This document shows, in pieces, positions 7,754 to 14,477 of a stretch of DNA of 14,477 nt. The DNA is taken from positions 1-14,477 of the forward strand of contig JAWXCM010000233.1 in the NCBI GenBank assembly GCA_034408745.1, read 5' to 3'. Below the pieces are notes generated by a model, which worked only from the letters and a program-made list of their open reading frames with translations, was not told the DNA's origin and did not search any database. Position 1 is the first letter of the stretch; each line of letters starts with the position of its first letter. Made by a program: the position numbers and the translations under genes. The stretch is from JAWXCM01 sp034408745. GTDB lineage: Bacteria; Acidobacteriota; Terriglobia; Bryobacterales; Bryobacteraceae.

Positions 7754-8986
7754 ATGCGTCGGCTCGTTTTCTCAGGCTTGGTGTGTCTCTCCCTCGCGGC
7801 TCTCACCGCCCCGGCGAGCGAACTCCTGAATGGCTTCGATTTGTTCATGGAGCAGGCCATGCGCGACCACGGCGTCAACGGCGCCGCGGTGGCCGTGGTA
7901 CATGAAGGCAAGCTGGTTCTGATGAAGGGCTACGGCTTTCGCGATGTCGCCCAGCATCTGCCCGTAACACCGACCACCGTCTTCCCCATCGCGTCCATCA
8001 CCAAGTCTTTTACAGTCACCGCGCTCGGAGCCCTGGTCGACGAGGGCAAGCTCGAATGGGACAAGCCGGTGCGCGAGTACCTGCCTGGCTTCCGCATGTA
8101 CGACCCCGTGGCCACGGACCAGCTTTCGCCCCGCGACCTGGTAACGCACCGCTCCGGTTTGCCCCGGCACGACATCATCTGGTACAGCAGCAGCTTCACC
8201 CGCGAACAACTCGTGGACCGCCTCCGCTACCTCGAACCGAACAAGCCTCTGCGGTCCACCTTCCAGTACAACAATCTGATGTTCGTCACAGCGGGCTATC
8301 TGGGCGGCAAGGTCGCCGGGTCGACGTGGGAGGAACTTGTTCGCAAAAAGATCCTCCAGCCGCTCGGCATGACACGCACCATGCTCACCTCCGCAGAGGC
8401 GCGCAAAGGCAACGACTACGCGCTCCCCTACCGCCGCAACCTGCACACCGACGATGTCAGTGTGATCGAGTTTCCTAACTGGGGCGACGTCGGCCCGGCC
8501 GGCTCCATCAACTCCAACATTGAGGACATGGCGAAGTACCTCCTCATGCACGTGAACAAAGGTACGTTCGAGGGCCGAACACTGCTTTCAAAGAACAACG
8601 CCGAACAGATGCAGACGCCGCAGATGGTACTGCGCGGCATCTCGCCCGACTCCGAGCTCGGCGACCAAAGCTACGGCATGGGCTTCTTCATCCAAAGTTA
8701 TCGCGGGTACAAAATCGTGAGCCACGGCGGGAACCTGGACGGCTTCAGCCTGAATCTCGCCATGATGCCCGAAACTCGCACGGGCGTGGTGGTGCTGACC
8801 AACCTCGACGGCGCCTCTGTGCGCGACTTCGTGCCCTGGAACATTTTCAACCGTGCCCTTGGCCTGGAACCCATCGACTGGTCCAGCCGCTTTCTCGAGC
8901 GCCGCAAGAAGGCGAAGGAGCAGGAGCTGGCCGCGGAATCGAAAGGCTATACAGGACAGAAGAAGGACACCCGTTCGAAAAGTTGA
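7754..8986 (+). CDS. Serine hydrolase, beta-lactamase/PBP-like, C-terminally truncated
   Basis: Exported class-C-beta-lactamase-fold hydrolase of 410 residues with a signal peptide at about 1-20 (MRRLVFSGLVCLSLAALTAP). Catalytic motifs are complete: SITK at 81-84 (nucleophile Ser81, Lys84), YNN at 172-174, and HGG at 324-326 in place of KTG. Family members hydrolyse peptides, esters or beta-lactams; the substrate is unknown. The start is ATG 7754, where the signal peptide begins; a much longer open frame upstream overlaps the HEAT gene and is rejected. The frame ends abruptly after a Lys/Glu-rich linker (GYTGQKKDTR) at TGA 8984-8986. Homologues normally continue into a DUF3471-type C-terminal domain, whose fragments are found here in other frames, so the catalytic domain is intact but the tail is lost. 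Confidence 0.88.
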   Translation: MRRLVFSGLVCLSLAALTAPASELLNGFDLFMEQAMRDHGVNGAAVAVVHEGKLVLMKGYGFRDVAQHLPVTPTTVFPIASITKSFTVTALGALVDEGKLEWDKPVREYLPGFRMYDPVATDQLSPRDLVTHRSGLPRHDIIWYSSSFTREQLVDRLRYLEPNKPLRSTFQYNNLMFVTAGYLGGKVAGSTWEELVRKKILQPLGMTRTMLTSAEARKGNDYALPYRRNLHTDDVSVIEFPNWGDVGPAGSINSNIEDMAKYLLMHVNKGTFEGRTLLSKNNAEQMQTPQMVLRGISPDSELGDQSYGMGFFIQSYRGYKIVSHGGNLDGFSLNLAMMPETRTGVVVLTNLDGASVRDFVPWNIFNRALGLEPIDWSSRFLERRKKAKEQELAAESKGYTGQKKDTRSKS

Positions 8987-9314
8987 AGATCACGTTTCAG
9001 ACGGACCCGCAGGGCGAGGTCTCCTCGCTCACCACCACGCTCGAAGGCAACGTGAGCCGGCATTTCTGTCGAGATTCGCCGGCGAGTACGATGCCCCTGG
9101 CCGCCCGTGGACCATCAACCTCGCGCCCTCGGGTCACCTGCAGGTGGTATTCCCGGGCCAGTCGCCGCGCAGACTGATACCGCGCCGCGGCACCCGGTTC
9201 GACTTGCAGGATCTGACCGGAGTCAGCCTCGAGTTCCGGCAGGACGCCTCAGGCGCCGTGATCGAGGCCGTGCTTTACACGCCGGACAGCGCATCGGTGA
9301 TGAAGCGGAAGTAG
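8971..9314 (+). pseudogene. Decayed C-terminal domain of the serine hydrolase
   Basis: Two further frames continue the hydrolase. From 8971, a frame shifted by one relative to the hydrolase reads PFEKLKITFQTDPQGEVSSL and then TTLEGN before becoming nonsense near 9050. From about 9054 the third frame reads EPAFLSRFAGEYDAPGRPW and continues to MKRK and TAG 9312-9314. Together they resemble the DUF3471-like domain that follows this linker in related proteins. The first half of that domain (GEY and following strands) appears to be missing at the first junction, and about ten residues at the second. The pattern suggests two out-of-frame deletions rather than a single base error. The size of the missing parts is inferred from memory of the family, not measured. 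Confidence 0.65.
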
Positions 9315-9332
9315 CACTGCGCGCGCAGTGCT
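9313..9332. terminator. Perfect 20-bp palindrome, probable bidirectional terminator
   Basis: AGCACTGCGCGCGCAGTGCT is a perfect inverted repeat. In RNA it can fold as an 8-bp stem (AGCACTGC/GCAGTGCT) with a GCGC loop. It begins on the last bases of the hydrolase remnant's stop codon and lies 10 bases before the stop of the convergent PHP-type gene. TCTTTG follows on the plus strand, a weak U-tract. Confidence 0.7.
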
Positions 9333-9341
9333 TCTTTGCAA

Positions 9342-11387
9342 CTACAGGGCTGGAATCGGCCGCGTGGTGCCGTTCCAGACTGGCTGCGTAAACGCGCCGT
9401 TGCCCGCCACGTCCCAAACTGCGAAACGAACCCATTTCCAGTTCGGGGCATCCACGGTCAGATCGAGCGATTGTTTTCCGAACTCGCGGGAAGTGTCCAT
9501 CGGGACCACCTTGCGGTGCGTCTGTGTACCGTCGCCCCACACCACTTCGGCTACCCGCAGCGGGAAGGTCCATGACACATTCGCCTTCGCCGAGATCCGC
9601 CCGGTCCCCGCGGCGCCGAGCTTCACTTCGGGCAGCAGAATCTCACCAGTGGAGATGAAGCCATCGCCCTTCACCAGCGCTTTCAGCGCCTCGCCGTAAT
9701 GGTCGTAATCGGGCAGCTGCGGCAGTTTCACGTAGTTGATGTTCAGGTGCGCGTACAACTCGTGCGTCGTGTCGATCTGGAACATGTCGGCTTCCCCGAC
9801 CCAGATCTTGTGAAAGCCCCAGTTGTTGAAGTCGTCGAGCGTGCGGAAGGACCGGTCTGACAAGTAATACCTGGACGTATCGGTCGGCATCGCCTTCCAT
9901 CCGGCTGCGAAGAACTGACGATCCTTGAAGTGTTCCGTGTCCTTGATCTTGTCCGGGTACCCCAGCGATCCTTTGTTGCGAGGGTGCGCCTGCCACACGA
10001 TCCCCTTTTCCTCGCGCAACATCTGCAGCACATCGTCCGCGCTGCCGGTGTGCCAGACGGTTCCACCCTTCGCGTCGGTGCTCTTTAGCGGCGTCCCTTC
10101 AGGCCGCTTCATGAACCAGTTCACCGCCTTCGGGAACATCACGCAATAATGCCCGCCGAGCCACACGTTGGCTTCCTCGCCAGGCACAATCAGGTAGTCC
10201 TTGTCCGAGTGCATCCGGGAGAATTTCTGCATCGCATCCAGTTCCTTCAGCCGGACGTCTTCAATGGAACCAGGGTGCCCGTCGCCATGGAAGTCCATGA
10301 TGAATGCCGCGTCGATGCCCAGATTCTTCATCACTGCCTTGAACGGCGGAACCCAGTCCGGACCGTTCTGCATCGCCTGGACGGTGAAATTCAGGTGCCA
10401 GTGTGCGGCCACTTTCCTGAAACCCGCGACATCGGGGAAGCGGTCATTGTTCGTGTACCGCAACACCGCGTCCACGGCTGGCTTCGGGCCGCGGCTGTCG
10501 ACGGTGTAGAACAACGACATGCGCTGGAGCGTGTGGGGAGGCGCATTCATCCACGGATAGAATCGCGTGTTGTCGTCCGGATACTGCCGGATGCCGACCG
10601 CTGCGTTGCCGCGCCACGCGAAGTGCCACGAAAAGCCCATATTTGAGCTGAAATCGCGAGGCATGAAGTACTGGTGCGGAGCAGGGAACGCGACTACGGT
10701 GCCGTCTGGACTCTGCATCGCGGTCGCGCGATGGCGCACCCTCAGCGGAGCCCGTTCCGGCCCGCGCGAGCGGATGGTCTGGAACTGCCCTGCCGTATCG
10801 TAATAGCTGACCGGTACATTCATCACTTCGCCAGCGTCGGCCGGCGATTTCATACGAATGCCGGCGTTGTAGTAGTACGCCGTATTCTCCTGCGTCGTCG
10901 TCACCAGCGCCTCCTGCTGGATCAACCGGCTGCCGGGAAATATCGTGATGGCCACACCGCCGCTGAACGGACCCATCTTCAGTCCGTCGAAGAGCAACTC
11001 CACCCGATCGCCAACCGATTTCGCAGTCGCCGCTGTCATGCGAAACACGCCCAGGTGCCGCCTGGTGCCGTCAGGATGCAGCGACGGGTTATCAAAGAAC
11101 TCGTCGAATCCGCCGCGCCGTATGCCCACCTCAACGTCATACAGCGGATCGCCGCCACTAATTACAGGCTTTCCAGCCGCCGGTCCCATGCGCGTGATCA
11201 GTGGCCTCGCCGGGTTCAGGCTGAACTCGGCCTGCCACGGCTGGCCCTGCTCGTCCGGCCAGTCGATTGTTACGGATTCGGCTTGTTTGGTCACCTTGAC
11301 GGGACCGGGGCGGACGCCCGACACATCGATATCGACAGCGTGCAACAAGCCGGCACAGAGACAGGTGAAAAAGACGAGAGTTCGCAT
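9342..11387 (-). CDS. Secreted PHP-type metallohydrolase (CehA/McbA-like)
   Basis: Exported protein of 681 residues from ATG 11387, chosen over the longer frame because it begins a signal peptide (MRTLVFFTCLCAGLLHA) and has GGGAAG six bases upstream. Residues about 20-320 form a beta-rich domain I cannot name, with repeated Trp and Tyr motifs. From about 330 there is a PHP-like metal site: MDFHGDGHP (His367, Asp369, His371), then VPGEEANVWLGGHY (Glu404/405, His413) and WQAHPRNKG (His468). These resemble polymerase-and-histidinol-phosphatase-fold phosphoesterases of the CehA/McbA group, so hydrolysis of a phosphate or carbamate ester is possible. The C-terminal about 80 residues form another beta domain. 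Its own promoter and an IclR-type operator lie upstream, suggesting it belongs to the uronate regulon. The substrate is unknown. Confidence 0.72.
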   Translation of the reverse strand: MRTLVFFTCLCAGLLHAVDIDVSGVRPGPVKVTKQAESVTIDWPDEQGQPWQAEFSLNPARPLITRMGPAAGKPVISGGDPLYDVEVGIRRGGFDEFFDNPSLHPDGTRRHLGVFRMTAATAKSVGDRVELLFDGLKMGPFSGGVAITIFPGSRLIQQEALVTTTQENTAYYYNAGIRMKSPADAGEVMNVPVSYYDTAGQFQTIRSRGPERAPLRVRHRATAMQSPDGTVVAFPAPHQYFMPRDFSSNMGFSWHFAWRGNAAVGIRQYPDDNTRFYPWMNAPPHTLQRMSLFYTVDSRGPKPAVDAVLRYTNNDRFPDVAGFRKVAAHWHLNFTVQAMQNGPDWVPPFKAVMKNLGIDAAFIMDFHGDGHPGSIEDVRLKELDAMQKFSRMHSDKDYLIVPGEEANVWLGGHYCVMFPKAVNWFMKRPEGTPLKSTDAKGGTVWHTGSADDVLQMLREEKGIVWQAHPRNKGSLGYPDKIKDTEHFKDRQFFAAGWKAMPTDTSRYYLSDRSFRTLDDFNNWGFHKIWVGEADMFQIDTTHELYAHLNINYVKLPQLPDYDHYGEALKALVKGDGFISTGEILLPEVKLGAAGTGRISAKANVSWTFPLRVAEVVWGDGTQTHRKVVPMDTSREFGKQSLDLTVDAPNWKWVRFAVWDVAGNGAFTQPVWNGTTRPIPAL

Positions 11388-11410
11388 GGATTTCTTCCCG
11401 GACGCGTTCG

Positions 11411-11440
11411 AGTATATGCAAATGAAATCCGCCGCGTCAA
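11411..11440 (-). promoter_or_regulatory. Sigma-70-type promoter of the PHP-type gene
   Basis: On the minus strand TTGACG (11440-11435) is separated by 18 bases from TATACT (11416-11411). These are five-of-six matches to each consensus box. The predicted start of transcription is near 11404, giving a 16-base leader with the GGGAAG ribosome site. The palindromic operator lies 19 bases upstream of the -35 box. Confidence 0.72.
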
Positions 11441-11458
11441 GAAGAAATGAGAAATGCC

Positions 11459-11475
11459 GTTTCACATTGTGAAAC
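11459..11475. promoter_or_regulatory. Palindromic operator, copy 1 (IclR-type)
   Basis: GTTTCACATTGTGAAAC is a perfect 17-base palindrome with a central T. Its 15-base core is identical to the copy next to the iclR start. It lies between the iclR stop codon (11487) and the PHP-type gene, centred at about -63 of the predicted promoter. IclR-family proteins bind pseudo-palindromes of this size, and those acting as activators often bind upstream of the -35 box. The neighbouring iclR product is the obvious candidate to bind it. Confidence 0.75.
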
Positions 11476-11486
11476 GACAGCCGCGT

Positions 11487-12248
11487 TTACGCTCCCAGGC
11501 TGCGTGAGATCGCCTCGCACGATTCGCGCAGCGGACCCGACAGAGCCCGGAGCCTGGTCAGGTCAATACGAAACGCTGGGACGGAGATGCTGAGGCCCGC
11601 GATCACACGGCCCTCGCGGTCTCGAATCGCCGCGCCAATGCATCGGCCGTCGAGTTCGTTCTCCTGATTATCGACGGAATAACCACGCCGCCGCACTCGC
11701 CCTATTTCCGCCAGAACCGCCGCTTCATCAGTCAGCGAGCCCGCCGTCAGCCTCGCGAGTCCCTTCACCCGCAGCAGCCTGCGAATCTCCGCGTCCGTCA
11801 TGCCCGAAAGCAGTACCTTGCCCAGCGCCGTGGTGTGAAGATAGCGCCGGTTGCCCGCTTTAGAGGTCATGCGCACGGATTGGGGGCTCTCCACGGTATG
11901 CACTACCAGCACCTCGCCGCCGTCTAACCGGCCCAGGTTCACGGTCTCCCGGCAGTTCTGAACCAGTTGCTCCATCGCCGTGGGAGCGATCTTCAGCAGC
12001 AGTTGTTCGATGGCATCCTCTCCGGGCTGGTCGAACAGTTTCTTCGCCAACACGTACGCGCCAGCATTTTTTCGGCCTGCGTAGCCACGCGCTTCCAGCG
12101 TTGCCAAAATCCGGTATGCGGTCGCCCTGGGCAGTCCGGCTGCCGATGCAACTTCAGCCAGGCCAATACCTTCCGGGCGGCTGCGCAGCGCTTCCAGAAC
12201 ATCGAGACTCTTGTGAAGTACCTTGACGCCTTGACCCGTTTCCGCCAT
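11487..12248 (-). CDS. IclR family transcriptional regulator
   Basis: Cytoplasmic DNA-binding regulator of 253 residues from ATG 12248; ATG 12254 would add two residues and a far longer open frame upstream is rejected. The winged helix-turn-helix spans about residues 8-62, with LAEVASAAGLPRATAYRIL as the recognition region. The effector domain follows (about 75-250) with HTTALGKVLL (138-147) and GRCIGAAIRD (201-210), a typical IclR ligand pocket. KdgR, the classic relative in pectin utilisation, senses ketodeoxygluconate. The divergent kduI makes a deoxy-keto-uronate ligand plausible here, but that is inference. A perfect palindrome touches its start codon, pointing to autoregulation. It ends 100 bases before the PHP-type gene on the same strand, which has its own promoter. 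Confidence 0.92.
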   Translation of the reverse strand: MAETGQGVKVLHKSLDVLEALRSRPEGIGLAEVASAAGLPRATAYRILATLEARGYAGRKNAGAYVLAKKLFDQPGEDAIEQLLLKIAPTAMEQLVQNCRETVNLGRLDGGEVLVVHTVESPQSVRMTSKAGNRRYLHTTALGKVLLSGMTDAEIRRLLRVKGLARLTAGSLTDEAAVLAEIGRVRRRGYSVDNQENELDGRCIGAAIRDREGRVIAGLSISVPAFRIDLTRLRALSGPLRESCEAISRSLGA

Positions 12249-12253
12249 AGTCA

Positions 12254-12268
12254 TTTCACATTGTGAAA
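12254..12268. promoter_or_regulatory. Palindromic operator, copy 2 (IclR-type)
   Basis: TTTCACATTGTGAAA is a perfect palindrome with a central T, identical in all 15 bases to the core of copy 1. On the iclR side it abuts the start codon and would lie downstream of a weak -10 candidate (minus-strand TATATT at 12293-12288, no matching -35), which fits repression of iclR. On the kduI side its centre is at about -72 of the predicted promoter. Confidence 0.75.
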
Positions 12269-12297
12269 CAGCAGGGTTCGAAACGCAAATATATTCC

Positions 12298-12326
12298 TTG
12301 ACAATCCTCGCTGCCGGGAATAGATT
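12298..12326 (+). promoter_or_regulatory. Sigma-70-type promoter of kduI
   Basis: A perfect -35 box TTGACA (12298-12303) is followed after exactly 17 bases by TAGATT (12321-12326), a four-of-six -10 box. The predicted start of transcription is near 12333. That leaves only a few bases before TTG 12336 or ATG 12342, so the message would be nearly leaderless unless a downstream start is used. Confidence 0.65.
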
Positions 12327-12341
12327 TATCTGCGTTTGCCC

Positions 12342-13199
12342 ATGTTCAGCATTACAGCGTCGGTAACCACTGTGTCCACGTCCACCCGCTCGATGCCGGC
12401 GGCTGCGGCTGTCGACCGGATGAGTGGGCGCGAGCTGCGTGAGAGCTTTCTCCTGCGGGATCTGTTCGAACCAGGCGAGATGCGCATCTGCTGCACCGAC
12501 CTGGATCGCATGACCATGGCGGGCGTTGTCCCCGCCGGTGAAGCGCGACTCCCCGGCATACCCGATTTCGGTACCAGCTACTTCACCGAGCGCCGCGAGC
12601 TGGGAATCATCAACCTCGGCGGCCCTGGCGTCGTCGACGTCGGCGGCAAAGCGTGGAAGCTGGAGGCAATGGAGTGCCTGTACGTGGGCACCGGAAATCC
12701 GAAGATCACGTTCGCCCAGGACGGTCCTGGACAGCCCGTGTTCTATCTGGTCAGCTGCCCGGCCCACAAACACTACCCCACCGAGAAAAGCACTCCTGCC
12801 GAGGCAGTCTCAGAGTGGATCGGCGAATCCGCCGCCGCCTCGCGCCGCCGCATCACGAAGTTTATACACGAGGACGGCATCTCCAGTTGCCAGCTCGTGA
12901 TGGGATTTACCGAACTGGAGACTGGCTCGGTCTGGAACACCATGCCGCCCCACACCCACTCGCGGCGCAGCGAGGTGTATCTGTACAACGGGCTCGGCGG
13001 GGGCATTGCCGTGCACCTGATGGGCGAGCCGTCCAACACACGCAGCCTCATTGTCCGCGACCGCGAGGCGGCCCTCTCTCCGCCGTGGTCCATCCATACC
13101 GCGGCCGGGACCGCAGCCTACTCGTTTATCTGGGCCATGGCGGGCGAAAACCAGAGTTTCGCCGACATGGACCCTGTCGCACCCGGGAGCCTCTACTGA
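12342..13199 (+). CDS. kduI: 5-keto-4-deoxyuronate isomerase
   Basis: Cytoplasmic cupin isomerase converting 5-keto-4-deoxyuronate (from unsaturated uronate released by lyases) to 2,5-diketo-3-deoxygluconate. It has 285 residues from ATG 12342, against 278 in E. coli. Family landmarks include FTERRELGIINLGGPG (81-96), AHKHYPTEK (141-149) and WNTMPPHTHSRRSEVYLY (198-215). The zinc ligands are His204, His206, Glu211 and His252, the last in PPWSIHTAAG. The start is uncertain. TTG 12336, GTG 12372 and ATG 12393 are in frame; alignment with E. coli favours one of the later two, since the conserved LRESFL begins at residue 33 here versus about 20 there. No RBS is evident at any of them. It is the first gene of an operon divergent from iclR. 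Confidence 0.93.
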   Translation: MFSITASVTTVSTSTRSMPAAAAVDRMSGRELRESFLLRDLFEPGEMRICCTDLDRMTMAGVVPAGEARLPGIPDFGTSYFTERRELGIINLGGPGVVDVGGKAWKLEAMECLYVGTGNPKITFAQDGPGQPVFYLVSCPAHKHYPTEKSTPAEAVSEWIGESAAASRRRITKFIHEDGISSCQLVMGFTELETGSVWNTMPPHTHSRRSEVYLYNGLGGGIAVHLMGEPSNTRSLIVRDREAALSPPWSIHTAAGTAAYSFIWAMAGENQSFADMDPVAPGSLY

Positions 13200-13200
13200 C

Positions 13201-13932
13201 ATGCGTTTCCTTCCTGTCCTCCTTTGCTTACCCGCGGTTTGGGCCGCCGATCCGGGCCCCCGGCGAGTGATCGCCGTCGACGGCTGGCACAACAACGAAA
13301 AGCAGCCTCACTACCGGTGGGACGGTGCTTACAACGGTGGTTTTTCAAAGCTCGGCACCATGCTGAAAGGGCTCGGCGGCGAACTCCGCACCATCACCGA
13401 ATCCGTCACGGCCGCGAACCTTAAGGGCGTGGACTGCCTCATCGCAGTCGACCCCGACACGCCCACTGAGACCGCCAACCCACAGTACTGGAATGCGGCC
13501 GAGATCGCCGCGGTCGACAAGTGGGTGAAAGGCGGCGGCACACTGCTCCTGCTGGGTAACGATAAAGGCAACGCCGAGTTCGAGCATTTCAACGAGCTCG
13601 CAACAAAGTTCGGGGTCACGTTCGTGGAAGGCAGGCACGCCACCGCAACCGGGGTGACCAGGCTCCGCCTGAAGGGACCCGCCAACCCGGTGTTCGAAGG
13701 CTCGCTGGAGTTTTACGCGGTGGACGTGGCGCCGCTGAAAATCACGCACGCCAGGCCCGAAATCCTGCTGTCAGAAAGCAACGTCGCTCTGATGGCCGTT
13801 CTGAAACACGGCAAAGGCTCCGTGTTCGCACTGGGCGACCCGTGGCTGTACGACGAGTATATTGCGACCGCCGACAACACCCGGATCGGGGAGAACCTGC
13901 TCCGATACCTGCTTTGGACAAAGAAGAGGTAA
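13201..13932 (+). CDS. Small secreted GATase-like/DUF4350-like protein
   Basis: Exported protein of 243 residues with a short signal peptide (MRFLPVLLCLPAVWAA). The body looks like a Rossmann-type GATase-1/DUF4350 fold: CLIAVDPDTPTE (79-90), AAVDKWVKGGGTLLLLGND (103-121) and GSVFALGDPWLYDEY (206-220). The GDPWLYxEY segment resembles one I recall at the C-terminus of some GH88-type unsaturated-uronyl hydrolases in Acidobacteriota, but here it stands alone. No catalytic triad is evident, so a binding role is as likely as an enzymatic one. It starts one base after the kduI stop and is followed four bases later by the TonB receptor, so all three are probably one transcript. Confidence 0.72.
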   Translation: MRFLPVLLCLPAVWAADPGPRRVIAVDGWHNNEKQPHYRWDGAYNGGFSKLGTMLKGLGGELRTITESVTAANLKGVDCLIAVDPDTPTETANPQYWNAAEIAAVDKWVKGGGTLLLLGNDKGNAEFEHFNELATKFGVTFVEGRHATATGVTRLRLKGPANPVFEGSLEFYAVDVAPLKITHARPEILLSESNVALMAVLKHGKGSVFALGDPWLYDEYIATADNTRIGENLLRYLLWTKKR

Positions 13933-13936
13933 TTCG

Positions 13937-14477
13937 ATGAAAGCCCGAATCGTGCATGCCACGTTGCTCGCGCTGCTCGCCGCATCCTGTTTGTGCGCTC
14001 AGGAAACGCGCAGTGTCATCTTTGGACTGGTTACGGATCCGCAGGACGCGGTCGTTGCCGGAGCCGCCGTACGTATCGCCAACACCGAAAACGGCACCAC
14101 CATGTCGCTGGTGACCAATGAAACCGGCTATTACGAAGCAAACCTTCTGCTGGCCGGCAAGTATACGGTTACGGCGGAGATGCGGGGTTTTAAGAAATCG
14201 ATTCGCGCGGGAATTGTGCTTCCGGTCAGCTCACGATCTGAGGTCGACGTACGGCTGGAAGTGGGTGGCGTGAGCGAAAGCGTCCAGGTAACCGCCGAGG
14301 CTCCACTGCTGGATACCAGCAGCGTCAGCGCAGGGCGCGTGATGGACAACCGCAGCGTTACCGATCTGCCTACGTTCAACAACAGCCCGCTGATGCTGAT
14401 CAAGCTGGTTCCCGGCATACAGGCAAGCGCGAATCGACGCTATAACGGCGTCAACGCGATCGGCGGGACCAACGAAG
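13937..14477 (+). CDS. TonB-dependent receptor, Oar-like, 5' part
   Basis: N-terminal 180 residues of an outer-membrane receptor, cut by the window edge with no stop codon. A signal peptide ends near CLCA|QE (residue 21). Residues about 25-110 form a carboxypeptidase-regulatory-like beta-sandwich (VIFGLVTDPQDAVVAGAAV, then ETGYYEANLLLAGKYTVTA). After EVGGVSESVQVTAEAPLLDT the plug domain begins (TDLPTFNNSPLMLIKLVPGI, 142-161). This layout is typical of the large Acidobacteriota TonB receptors of about 1000-1200 residues that import oligosaccharides. AAGAGG at 13923-13928 lies eight bases before the ATG, inside the end of the previous gene. Co-transcription with kduI suggests import of a uronate-containing oligosaccharide. 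Confidence 0.9.
   Translation, partial: MKARIVHATLLALLAASCLCAQETRSVIFGLVTDPQDAVVAGAAVRIANTENGTTMSLVTNETGYYEANLLLAGKYTVTAEMRGFKKSIRAGIVLPVSSRSEVDVRLEVGGVSESVQVTAEAPLLDTSSVSAGRVMDNRSVTDLPTFNNSPLMLIKLVPGIQASANRRYNGVNAIGGTNE

Noticed and set aside
12249..12773. Minus-strand extension of the iclR frame upstream of its start
   Set aside because: It runs antisense through kduI and across the operator; IclR homology begins at the Met near 12248-12254.

Overview
The window looks like a chromosomal piece of an Acidobacteriota genome, most likely from the Bryobacterales/Solibacter group. This is inferred from the high GC content, the density of secreted hydrolases, an Oar-like TonB receptor with an N-terminal carboxypeptidase-regulatory domain, and a serine hydrolase of the kind expanded in that group. 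No rRNA, tRNA, CRISPR array, transposase or phage gene was seen. No database search was possible, so family names rest on motifs recognised by eye.

Left part (1-5653). A Gfo/Idh/MocA oxidoreductase (minus strand) is followed by a small secreted-protein gene broken by a single-base frameshift and by an unrecognised 227-residue ORF on the minus strand. Next come a secreted heparinase II/III-type polysaccharide lyase with its metal and catalytic residues, and a convergent xylose isomerase of the actinobacterial type with all its metal ligands. These fit uptake and breakdown of acidic or hemicellulosic polysaccharide.

Middle part (5725-9332). This holds a 150-residue membrane protein with a Cys-rich tail, a HEAT-repeat protein followed 20 nt later by a TetR regulator on the same strand, and a serine beta-lactamase-like hydrolase. 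The C-terminal domain of the hydrolase is decayed into fragments in two other frames. A perfect 20-bp palindrome then closes the block as a probable bidirectional terminator.

Right part (9342-14477). This is the most coherent system. An IclR-family regulator is flanked by two copies of the same perfect palindrome, TTTCACATTGTGAAA. One lies in the divergent iclR/kduI intergenic region and touches the iclR start. The other lies upstream of a well-formed sigma-70-type promoter for a secreted 681-residue PHP-type (CehA/McbA-like) protein. kduI (5-keto-4-deoxyuronate isomerase) is followed 1 nt later by a small secreted GATase-like/DUF4350-like protein and 4 nt after that by a TonB-dependent receptor that runs off the window.

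The likely theme is acquisition of uronate-containing polysaccharide: receptor for import, lyase-type cleavage, KduI for the resulting deoxy-keto-uronate, and the IclR protein as a KdgR-like sensor. The sites lie at about -63 and -72 of the two predicted promoters, upstream of the -35 boxes. This suggests activation of the two target units together with autorepression of iclR. Both the regulatory assignment and the substrate are inferences.
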